Under the pieces are notes generated by a model, which was not told where the DNA came from, did not search any database, and was given only the letters and a program-made list of their open reading frames with translations. The translations under genes were made by a program, and so were the position numbers. This document shows positions 54,210 through 61,294 of a DNA stretch of 64,000 bases, piece by piece (positions within the stretch are counted from its first letter, which is position 1; each line of letters begins with the position of its first letter). Origin of the DNA: Collinsella sp. AF23-2 (GTDB lineage Bacteria > Actinomycetota > Coriobacteriia > Coriobacteriales > Coriobacteriaceae); the NCBI RefSeq assembly GCF_003459245.1, contig NZ_QRVG01000001.1, positions 186,001 through 250,000 on the forward strand. The letters are read 5' to 3'.

Positions 54210-54247
54210 ACGGGCGGTTCGGACAAACATCCGGGCCGCCCGTTTTT
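54210..54247 (+). terminator. Intrinsic terminator after the DUF4430 pair
   Basis: ACGGGCGGTTCGG (54210-54222) pairs with CCGGGCCGCCCGT (54231-54243), with two G-T pairs, followed by TTTTT. Confidence 0.9.
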
Positions 54248-54284
54248 CATGCGAATGGGATTGGGTCGCCGGGTCTCTCGGCAA

Positions 54285-54320
54285 ACAAAAAACCGGTTGG
54301 AACGGGAATTCCAACCGGTT
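54285..54320 (-). terminator. Intrinsic terminator of the first GtrA gene
   Basis: A perfect 12-bp stem, AACCGGTTGGAA (54291-54302) with TTCCAACCGGTT (54309-54320), runs into TTTTTTGTTT on the minus strand. Confidence 0.9.
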
Positions 54321-54346
54321 ATACATTCAAGCAAATAATGAATCGA

Positions 54347-54754
54347 CTACGACCGTGCGCCCTCGAGGAAGAAGCGGCGGCTGAAGTAGTTGTACCAGGT
54401 GACGAGGAACGTGGCGATGGCCTTCATGGCCTGGTAGCCGATGCTCAAAAACGTGACGCCCACAAACATGTATAGGTCGTTGAGGCCCAGGCCGATCACC
54501 GACAGGATGGTGAAGATCGTGAACTCGCGCTTGCGGCTCATGCCCTCGCGGTGGTCGAACACGTACTTCATGCTGAGCCAGTAGTTGACCACGACGGACG
54601 TGGTAAACGAGACCGTGGTGCTCATCAAAAAGTCGAGGTGAAACAGCTCGACAAGCGCAATGAGCATACCCCAGTCGATGCCAAAGGAGATAAGACCCAC
54701 GACAGCGAACTTGAGGAACTGCTTGGTATGAGGTTGTGCCAGTGCCTTGCGCAC
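54347..54754 (-). CDS. GtrA family membrane protein, copy 1
   Basis: A 135-residue protein with four transmembrane helices of the GtrA family. The family blocks are FLKFAVVGLISFGIDWGML and VVNYWLSMKYVFDHREGMSR, and the end is basic (YFSRRFFLEG). GtrA proteins are thought to help move lipid-linked sugars across the membrane for wall or glycan modification. The start is a GTG at 54754 with only a weak GGATG upstream. It is a paralogue of the next gene, sharing the KYVF(D/A)H(R/K)EGMSR(K/R)REF block, so the pair arose by duplication. Confidence 0.85.
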   Translation of the reverse strand: MRKALAQPHTKQFLKFAVVGLISFGIDWGMLIALVELFHLDFLMSTTVSFTTSVVVNYWLSMKYVFDHREGMSRKREFTIFTILSVIGLGLNDLYMFVGVTFLSIGYQAMKAIATFLVTWYNYFSRRFFLEGARS

Positions 54755-54902
54755 GTAATCACATCCAATGCGTTGATGAATCGAGCAGAGGATACTTTAG
54801 AGCTTTTGCAAGGGAAGCGTAAGGTCTTTGCCAAGAACTATACGAACTCGCCAAATTTTCAAGAGCTAATCCGCAAACGTTGAAAATTTGCCCGTAAACG
54901 AG

Positions 54903-54948
54903 CAAAGCCCACGAACAACACAGCGCTTGACGCGCGTCATCCGTGGGC
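54903..54948 (-). terminator. Probable terminator of the second GtrA gene
   Basis: On the minus strand GCCCACG (54948-54942) pairs with CGTGGGC (54913-54907), followed by TTTGCT. The loop is long and contains CGCGCG; the T-run is short. Confidence 0.5.
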
Positions 54949-54972
54949 ATTGTAAAGCTGTAAGGTTGCGAG

Positions 54973-55368
54973 TTACTTGGTCTCATCGCCTTCCAGGAAG
55001 ATCTTTCGGGTCACAAAGTTGTAGACCATGACAAGCGCGGTGGCGCAGATCTTGGCGATATTGGCCTCGAGTCCCAGGCCGGCGTTGAGTGTCAACACGA
55101 TACCGTCGTTGAGTGCCAGGCCGATCACGGACAGCACGACAAAGATAATGAACTCGCGGCGGCGGCTCATGCCTTCCTTGTGCGCAAACACGTACTTCAT
55201 GCTGGCGACGTAATTAAAGATGAGTGAGATGATAAAGCCGCTGGTGTTGGCGATTAGGATGTTAAGGCCCAGACCGTAGTGGAGCAGATTCATGATGCCA
55301 AAGTCGATGACCGTGGCGACGATGCCGACGACGCCAAACTTCATGATCTGCGCAAGGAGCTTCTGCAT
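54973..55368 (-). CDS. GtrA family membrane protein, copy 2
   Basis: A 131-residue GtrA protein with four transmembrane helices (MKFGVVGIVATVIDFGIMNL, then FIISLIFNYVASMKYVF). The basic end VTRKIFLEGDETK matches the paralogue downstream. The ATG at 55368 (MQKLLAQ) is chosen for the GGCAGG six bases upstream; the frame extends 21 codons further without a ribosome site. Glycan or polyprenyl-sugar transport is the family's likely role. Confidence 0.85.
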   Translation of the reverse strand: MQKLLAQIMKFGVVGIVATVIDFGIMNLLHYGLGLNILIANTSGFIISLIFNYVASMKYVFAHKEGMSRRREFIIFVVLSVIGLALNDGIVLTLNAGLGLEANIAKICATALVMVYNFVTRKIFLEGDETK

Positions 55369-55446
55369 GGTACCTGCCTTAGGGTGGCGCCGGGACGCCG
55401 TGGGGATGATAAACTCAGCAAGTTTAGCCAATCCCCACGGGTGGTG

Positions 55447-57363
55447 CTAGGCGCGCTCCTCGATAGCACCGTTTCTATATGCATCGAGCAGCTGGCGCAG
55501 GTCTTGGATCTGGCTGCGGATCTTGGCTCCGGAATCGGTGTCGCTCACCATGCGGCGACGGTCTGCTTGGTCAAAACGGTTGGTCTCGCTTTCGATGTCC
55601 ACGTTGCGCGTGAGTGCCTCGGCAACCGTCGTAAAGGCCCGGTGCGACTTGAGGCGGCAGCCGCGCGAGCTCGAGATGAGCGTATAGCCGGCGATACCCG
55701 TCTTGGGGTGGTAGGCGCGGCAGAAGCCGCCATCGATGACCAGCAGCTTGCCCTCGGCGCGGATGGGCTGCTCGCCCTTGGTGGTCTTGACGGGCGTGTG
55801 GCCGTTGATGATGTGACCGGTCGGTGAGCATGCCATGGGCGCGACGCCAAACTCGCGCATGATGTCATTGCAGACCGAGGGCGACTTGGTAAGCGTAAAG
55901 TACGGGTCCATCGGCTCGACCCAGGTGCTCTTATCGGCGATATAGGCGCGCTCAAAGGTGCGCACCAGGCGTCCGCTGGCGGGTGAGTTAAAGCCAATCC
56001 ACAGGTACCACATCCAGTCGAGAGCGTCGCGGTCGCCCACGCGCCAGGCGCGGCGGGCGATGTGGTCGCAAAAATCGAGATAATCGCGGCCAGCGTGCCA
56101 GGTGCCCAGGCAGTTCATGCTGCTAAAGGTGCCGTCTTCGTTGAGCGGCACGCAGCCATGGAACAGCAGGTTGCCGTTGGCGACCTTGTATATCGAGCCG
56201 TGGGAATAGAGGAAATCGATATGGCGATGCAGGTGATCGGCGGTGACAAACTCGGACACGAGCTTGTCGATGATGTGCTGCTCCTGGGGCGTGAGCGTAT
56301 AGGGGTCCGTCGGGTCGACGGTGGGGAAGTCGTTGGTCGTGAGCGGCCACACGCTGCCGTCGGCGAGCGTGACCGTGCCGGTGTCGTGGTCGATCTTGTC
56401 GAGTAACAGGCGGTCGGTCATGTCGAACTCGGGATGGCGCTGGATAATCTGACCCTCGAGCTTAAAGAGCAGCACGTTGATGGCCTTGATCAGCGGGGTG
56501 ATGGACTCACCGGCGGTGTAGGTGGCATCTGCAAAGGCGACAAGCTCACGTAGCGAGATGCCGTAGTCGTTCTCCAGAATCTCGTAATTGTCGTAGCGTA
56601 GGTTGTTGCGCAGCACCGTGGCGATGCAGGCGGGCTCACCGGCCGCAGCGCCCATCCACAGCAGGTCGTGGTTGCCCCACTGGATGTCGAGTGAATGGTA
56701 GGTGAGCAGACGGTCCATAATCTTGGCCGCGCCGCCGCCGCGGTCGAAGATGTCGCCCACCAGGTGCAGGTGGTCGACGGCCAGGCGCTTGATGAGCGAG
56801 GCGAGCGACTCGATAAAGTCGTCGGCGCTTGCGGTCTCCAGGATGGACTCCACGATGCGCTCGTGATAGCGCACACGGTAGTTGTTCTCGTCTGGATGCG
56901 TGTGTAGCAGCTCGTCGATGATGTAGGCGTAATCGCGCGGGATGGCCTTACGAACCTTGGAGCGGGTGTAGCGGCTTGAAAGCGAACGAGCGACCATGAT
57001 GAGCTGGTCAAGCATCGTTTTGTACCAGGTGGGCGAGTCCTCGCGCTGGCTGCGGACCAGCTCGATCTTCTCGTGCGGGTAGTAGATGAGCGTGCACAGC
57101 TCGCCCTTTTCGTCAAAGGTGAGCGTGTCGCCAAAAATCTCGTCGACATGCTCGCGCACGACGCCCGAGCAGTTGTTGAGGATGTGCATAAAGGCTTCGT
57201 ACTCGCCATGCACGTCGCTCATAAAATGCTCGGTGCCCTTTGGCAGGTTGAGGATGGCCGAGAGATTGATGATCTCGGTAAACGCGGATTGCTCGGTGGG
57301 AAATTGTTTCGACAGCAGACGCAGATACTTGAAGTCTTGCGGATTGCGATCGAATGCGACCAT
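55447..57363 (-). CDS. fbp: Fructose-1,6-bisphosphatase class III
   Basis: A 638-residue gluconeogenic phosphatase of the Firmicutes-type class III, a calcineurin-like metallophosphoesterase. Metal-binding motifs are FMSDVHGEY, LVGDIFDRGG, and QWGNHDLLW; GHTPVKT and VIDGGF appear near the C-terminus. Length is typical. The ATG at 57363 (MVAFDRN) has GGAAGG five to six bases upstream; an in-frame start 21 codons earlier would place the protein across a perfect inverted repeat and is unlikely. That repeat at 57391-57420 suggests transcriptional control. Confidence 0.95.
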   Translation of the reverse strand: MVAFDRNPQDFKYLRLLSKQFPTEQSAFTEIINLSAILNLPKGTEHFMSDVHGEYEAFMHILNNCSGVVREHVDEIFGDTLTFDEKGELCTLIYYPHEKIELVRSQREDSPTWYKTMLDQLIMVARSLSSRYTRSKVRKAIPRDYAYIIDELLHTHPDENNYRVRYHERIVESILETASADDFIESLASLIKRLAVDHLHLVGDIFDRGGGAAKIMDRLLTYHSLDIQWGNHDLLWMGAAAGEPACIATVLRNNLRYDNYEILENDYGISLRELVAFADATYTAGESITPLIKAINVLLFKLEGQIIQRHPEFDMTDRLLLDKIDHDTGTVTLADGSVWPLTTNDFPTVDPTDPYTLTPQEQHIIDKLVSEFVTADHLHRHIDFLYSHGSIYKVANGNLLFHGCVPLNEDGTFSSMNCLGTWHAGRDYLDFCDHIARRAWRVGDRDALDWMWYLWIGFNSPASGRLVRTFERAYIADKSTWVEPMDPYFTLTKSPSVCNDIMREFGVAPMACSPTGHIINGHTPVKTTKGEQPIRAEGKLLVIDGGFCRAYHPKTGIAGYTLISSSRGCRLKSHRAFTTVAEALTRNVDIESETNRFDQADRRRMVSDTDSGAKIRSQIQDLRQLLDAYRNGAIEERA

Positions 57364-57390
57364 GAAACACCTTCCGATAGGGCTGGTAAA

Positions 57391-57420
57391 ACTGATAAAC
57401 AGCGTAAAACGTTTATCAGT
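57391..57420. promoter_or_regulatory. Perfect 10-bp inverted repeat upstream of fbp
   Basis: ACTGATAAAC (57391-57400) and GTTTATCAGT (57411-57420) are perfect inverted copies around a 10-base spacer, 28 bases before the fbp start. The shape fits a dimeric repressor operator. The rest of the 320-base gap 57364-57683 has two TTTGGTAAAT copies (57475-57484, 57605-57614) and a GATAAT near 57648 that may serve the DegV gene. Confidence 0.5.
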
Positions 57421-57683
57421 ATGCACCGCTTTTGTTTCGATTGGGGATGGGCAGCCGAATTGTTAGCCGAACGGTTTGGTAAATCGATTTAGTGGAGGTA
57501 GATATGGCGGTTGAGTGGAGACGACAGAGGGTGTTTTCTCAGATATTTATGCGTGGGGCCGGTGGAGACGATGGTGGTAAAGATGTTCGCTATTTTTGGT
57601 TCGATTTGGTAAATAGTGGACATATGTACCGTATGTAGGCTCACTGTGCGATAATTTGCGCAGCAATGAGTAAGGAGCCTCAT

Positions 57684-58574
57684 ATGAGTGATTTTGTCCT
57701 GACCTGTGAATCCGCCGCCGACCGAACCCGTGAGTTCTTTGCGTCGCGCAATATCCCTGTCGTGTGTTTTCATTACGAGATCGACGATGTTGTCTATACG
57801 GACGATCTGTATCAGTCGATTACGCCGGACAAGTTTTTTGCCCAGATTGCCGCGGGCGCCATGCCCAAGACGTCTCAGGTGAGCGTGGGTGAGTACGAGG
57901 AGTTTTGGGAGCCGTTTGTTGCCGAGGGCAAAGACGTGCTGCACCTGACGTTGTCATCGGGTATTTCGGGCACGTATGGATCGGCCTGCGTTGCGGCGCA
58001 GATGCTCGCGGATCGCTATCCCCAGGGCGGCAAGGTGCGCGTCATCGATTCGCTGGCGGCGTCTTCGGGCTTTGGCCTGTTGCTGGAATATGCCGCCGAC
58101 GTGCGCGATAGCGGGGCGTCACTCGACGAGACGGCCGCTTGGATCGAGGAGCACAAGCTCAACCTGCACCACTGGTTCTTCTCGACCGATCTGTCGAGCT
58201 ACCTGCGCGGCGGTCGCATTTCGGCCGCGAGCGCGATCATCGGCACGGCGCTTAAGATTTGCCCGCTTATGACGGTCGATTGCGAAGGTGGGCTGTCGCC
58301 ACGTGAGAAGATTCGCACTAAGAAGCGCGCGATTTCCGAGATGGCTAAGACCATGATGGCACACGTGCAGGACGGTGCGGATTATTCGGGTAAGTGCGTC
58401 ATGTCGCACTCGGCGTGCCGCGAGGATGCCGAGGCAGTTGCGGCGCTGATCGAGGAACAGATTCCGCAGCTTAAAGGCAAGATTGAGATCAATAACATCG
58501 GTACTCTGATTGGCTCGCATACCGGACCTGGCACGGTGGCGCTCTTCTTTATGGGCGACAAGCGCGTGGATTAA
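57684..58574 (+). CDS. DegV family (fatty-acid-binding) protein
   Basis: A 296-residue two-domain DegV protein. Family blocks are LTCESAADRTREFF, the fatty-acid-binding PKTSQVSVGEYEEF, LSSGISGTYGSA, and the C-terminal GTLIGSHTGPGTVALFF. FakB relatives deliver fatty acids to the FakA kinase for phospholipid synthesis; no fakA gene is in this window. The ATG at 57684 has AAGGAG six bases upstream; an ATG at 57666 has none. It is convergent with the next gene and shares a terminator. Confidence 0.9.
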   Translation: MSDFVLTCESAADRTREFFASRNIPVVCFHYEIDDVVYTDDLYQSITPDKFFAQIAAGAMPKTSQVSVGEYEEFWEPFVAEGKDVLHLTLSSGISGTYGSACVAAQMLADRYPQGGKVRVIDSLAASSGFGLLLEYAADVRDSGASLDETAAWIEEHKLNLHHWFFSTDLSSYLRGGRISAASAIIGTALKICPLMTVDCEGGLSPREKIRTKKRAISEMAKTMMAHVQDGADYSGKCVMSHSACREDAEAVAALIEEQIPQLKGKIEINNIGTLIGSHTGPGTVALFFMGDKRVD

Positions 58575-58610
58575 TTTGCCCCATTACATCGCTGCATGAT
58601 TGCTCAAACG

Positions 58611-58643
58611 AAAACGGCCCGCCTCACGTTTGTGGGGCGGGCC
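58611..58643. terminator. Bidirectional terminator
   Basis: A perfect 8-bp stem, GGCCCGCC (58616-58623) with GGCGGGCC (58636-58643), lies between convergent genes. The minus strand continues with GTTTTCGTTT. Confidence 0.8.
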
Positions 58644-58654
58644 AAGATGTTTTG

Positions 58655-59746
58655 CTAGCGTTTCTTTCCGCGGAAGAAGAAGCCGTGCAGTGACGGCTTG
58701 AGGCCGCGGTTGGCGCGACGCTCCTCGATATGATCGTGGATCGAAGCGACGCGCTCGATAACCTCGTCGGGAATCGGCACGTCGGGATTCATGTTCTCGA
58801 CCTGGCTGACCTCGGCGGCGGCGACCTGGTCGATAATGGGCACATCGTCGTGCGAGATGACAGGCGTGGCGTCTTCTTTCATCTTGCGGTAGCGCTGCAT
58901 CATGTCGGTCTGTAGCTGCTGGGCCGAAGGCGGTGTCCAGATGATGGCGTTGGCACCGGCGGCGATGGTCTCGCGGATGCTCTCGGGCGTCTTGCCGCCC
59001 GGCGCGATGAGCGGCAGGTTGGGATAGTGCTCGCGCAGCTCGCGTAGGACCTGGGGCGTGTTCTTGCCAGCGGCGATGTTAAGAATCTTGGCGCCGGCGC
59101 GCACCTTGGCGTGAGCATCGTCGTCGCAACGTACGACCGTGGCGATGACGGGGATGTCGGCGATGTTGGTGATGTGCTCGACCATCTCGGCGGTGGCGGG
59201 GGAGTTGACCACACAGCCCGCCGCACCCTGCATCTCGGAGACGGCTGCCATCTGAACGGAGCGCTTGCCGGTGGTGGTGCCACCGCCCACGCCTACGAAG
59301 ACCGGGCACTCGGCGACGGTCAGCAGCGCCTGCGTAATGGCGGGCTGCGGCGTGAAAGGGTAGACCGCAAAGACGGCATCGGCGTTGGAGTTGCGGATAA
59401 CCGCGACATCAGTGGTGTAAATGAGCGACTTGATGCGGCGGCCGAAGAGCGTGAAGCCGCTGGCCTCCTCGATCTCGTTGGGCATGCGGAGGGCCGCCTT
59501 GCGCAAACGCCCGTCGATGGGCAGGGGCTCCATAGGGAGCAGGCCGTTGGGCGTGACGGCTACCTGGGGCTCGGTGAACTCGTCTGCGAGCTCGACCTCG
59601 GAGAAATCGACCGAGGCGACGATGTCCTCGTGAACCTCGGCGGGCACATCGATGGGAGCTTGGTCGTTTGCCGCGGCAGGCGTGTCGAAGGAGCTGGTGC
59701 CGACGAAGGCGTCGACGCGCTCGTTTAGATCGTTGAGGGTATCCAT
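58655..59746 (-). CDS. TIM-barrel-like protein of unknown function
   Basis: A 363-residue cytoplasmic protein. An acidic N-terminal extension of about 75 residues (PAEVHEDIVASVDFSEVELA) precedes a predicted (beta/alpha) barrel: FGRRIKSLIYTTDVAVI, ECPVFVGVGGGTTTGKRS, IADIPVIATVVRCDDDAHAK and LPLIAPGGKTPESIRETIAA. A basic tail ends RGLKPSLHGFFFRGKKR. The phosphate-binding-like GVGGG and APGGKTPES loops resemble KDPG aldolase or ThiG-type barrels, but no catalytic lysine is evident to me. It is sometimes called a hydrolase in related genomes; I see no support for that. The ATG start is preceded by GCCTCC on the opposite strand (GGAGGC). Confidence 0.55.
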   Translation of the reverse strand: MDTLNDLNERVDAFVGTSSFDTPAAANDQAPIDVPAEVHEDIVASVDFSEVELADEFTEPQVAVTPNGLLPMEPLPIDGRLRKAALRMPNEIEEASGFTLFGRRIKSLIYTTDVAVIRNSNADAVFAVYPFTPQPAITQALLTVAECPVFVGVGGGTTTGKRSVQMAAVSEMQGAAGCVVNSPATAEMVEHITNIADIPVIATVVRCDDDAHAKVRAGAKILNIAAGKNTPQVLRELREHYPNLPLIAPGGKTPESIRETIAAGANAIIWTPPSAQQLQTDMMQRYRKMKEDATPVISHDDVPIIDQVAAAEVSQVENMNPDVPIPDEVIERVASIHDHIEERRANRGLKPSLHGFFFRGKKR

Positions 59747-59936
59747 GGAGGCTCGATTCTATGTGATGACGGCCGGCAGGGTGCCGGCAGCGTTGTGCTT
59801 GCTAAATCGTTTGACGAGTTGATTTTTCCCCGCCGCGTCCTCCGTTAGACCGAAGGGCGGCGAACGTGAAGGAGCTGTGGTGGCGGTGATCGAGGTGCTA
59901 TCTTGAAAGTCCCGTTTAAAAGAGAGGTGACGCGGT

Positions 59937-60107
59937 ATGGAATTTTCGGCAATGTTGGGCTCGATTGGCCTATGCGTGGGCGCAATCGTAGCCGCCGCGG
60001 TCATCTACTTTGTGGTCACGGCCATTAAGGGCAAAAGGGCCGAACGCAAGGAGCGCACGATGCTTAAACAGCATCGCGACCAGCAGGGCAAACGCGCACA
60101 GAGATAG
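59937..60107 (+). CDS. Small single-span membrane protein (56 residues)
   Basis: An ATG at 59937 with GAGAGGTG eight bases upstream opens 56 codons. The product begins MEFSAMLGSIGLCVGAIVA, has one transmembrane helix (about 6-28, AAAVIYFVVTAI) and a strongly basic cytoplasmic tail (KGKRAERKERT ... QQGKRAQR). A TATCTT about 37 bases upstream could be its -10. The layout, with an N-out helix and basic tail, is common in small envelope proteins; no family is recognised. It is convergent with the RNA methyltransferase gene. Confidence 0.6.
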   Translation: MEFSAMLGSIGLCVGAIVAAAVIYFVVTAIKGKRAERKERTMLKQHRDQQGKRAQR

Positions 60108-60131
60108 CTTGTTGAGTTTTGGATCCGTGCG

Positions 60132-61235
60132 CTAGCTGCGTTTTCGGATCAGGGCAATGTAGAAGCCCTCAAATTCGCGGCTGGGCGGAATGGTGAGCGT
60201 GCCGGGCAGGCCGTTGGCGATGGCCGATACCTGACCCGCGGCAATGGCCTCGGTCAGGGCGTTGGACTCGATGCGCGGCTCCTCACCAGCTTCCTGGGCA
60301 CGGCGTGCCTCACTTTCGCTTGGCGTGCCGTCGAGGGGGATGAGCTCGCAGTCCATATGCTTGTCGAGGGCTTCTTGCAGGGCGTCCTCGTTTTCCTGCG
60401 GCAAGATCGAACAAGTCGAATAGACGAGCGTGCCGCCCGGTTTGAGGGCTCCCATGGCGCGGTCCAGAAGCGCACGCTGCGAGCGGGCGCATTTGACGAG
60501 CAGCTGCTCGGTCAGGCCGCGCAGGCTTTTCTCGTTGCCGCTGATGACGGTGCCCGTGCCGGTGCAGGGAGCGTCGAGCAGGATGCGGTCAAAGCGGAAG
60601 AACTCGTCGAGCTCGCGTGCGTCGGTGCGCATGACGGGCACGTTTTTTGCGCCTTGGCGGTGGAGGTTGGCTTCGAGCTTCTCGGCGCGGGGAATGCTCA
60701 TCTCGCAGGCGGTAAGGTGCGCCTGTCCCTGCGTGAGGGCGGCGATCTGCGTCGTCTTGCCGCCAGGGGCTGCGCACATGTCCAGGATGTCCTCGCCTGC
60801 CTGTGCGCCCAGGACCAGCGGCGGCATCATGGACGACAAGCTCTGCAGGTAGATCTTGCCGTCGCGGTAGATGTCGAGGTCCCACAGATCGGAAACCTGG
60901 GCCTCGGGCAGGATAAAGGCGTCTGGGTACCAGGCGACGGGGTTGTGGGCGATGCCGGCGGCATCGAGCGCCGCAGCGATGTCCTCGGCGGTCGCCCTGA
61001 GCGTGTTGGCGCGCAGTGTGACCGGGCGTGTGGCCGCGGCGCCGAAGCCCTCGATCATGAGCTCGGCATCGGCGGGCGCATAGGCGCCGGCGACCGTGTC
61101 GACCATAAAGCGTGGCAGGTCGGCAGCGCAGGGAAGGGCGGCAAGCTGGTCAGAAAGCTCAGTAGCAGCAAACTGCCTAAGCTTGAGCTCGGGCTTAACC
61201 GGCTTTTTTTGCTTACGACGACGCGGCTTGGACAT
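60132..61235 (-). CDS. RsmB/NOP-family RNA m5C methyltransferase
   Basis: A 367-residue SAM-dependent RNA (cytosine-5) methyltransferase. A basic N-terminus (MSKPRRRKQKKPVKPELKL) precedes the NOL1/NOP2/Sun fold: DMCAAPGGKTTQ (SAM motif I), DAPCTGTGT (motif IV cysteine) and YSTCSILPQEN (motif VI catalytic cysteine). It ends in the FEGFYIALIRK block. It probably modifies 16S rRNA (RsmB/RsmF-like). A GGAAGG site lies upstream of the ATG at 61235. metG lies upstream on the same strand with a 59-base gap. Confidence 0.92.
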   Translation of the reverse strand: MSKPRRRKQKKPVKPELKLRQFAATELSDQLAALPCAADLPRFMVDTVAGAYAPADAELMIEGFGAAATRPVTLRANTLRATAEDIAAALDAAGIAHNPVAWYPDAFILPEAQVSDLWDLDIYRDGKIYLQSLSSMMPPLVLGAQAGEDILDMCAAPGGKTTQIAALTQGQAHLTACEMSIPRAEKLEANLHRQGAKNVPVMRTDARELDEFFRFDRILLDAPCTGTGTVISGNEKSLRGLTEQLLVKCARSQRALLDRAMGALKPGGTLVYSTCSILPQENEDALQEALDKHMDCELIPLDGTPSESEARRAQEAGEEPRIESNALTEAIAAGQVSAIANGLPGTLTIPPSREFEGFYIALIRKRS

Positions 61236-61294
61236 CCGTCTTTCCTTCCCATCCCAAATTGACTACTTTCCGGACACGCCGCTGCTGGCGTGCT

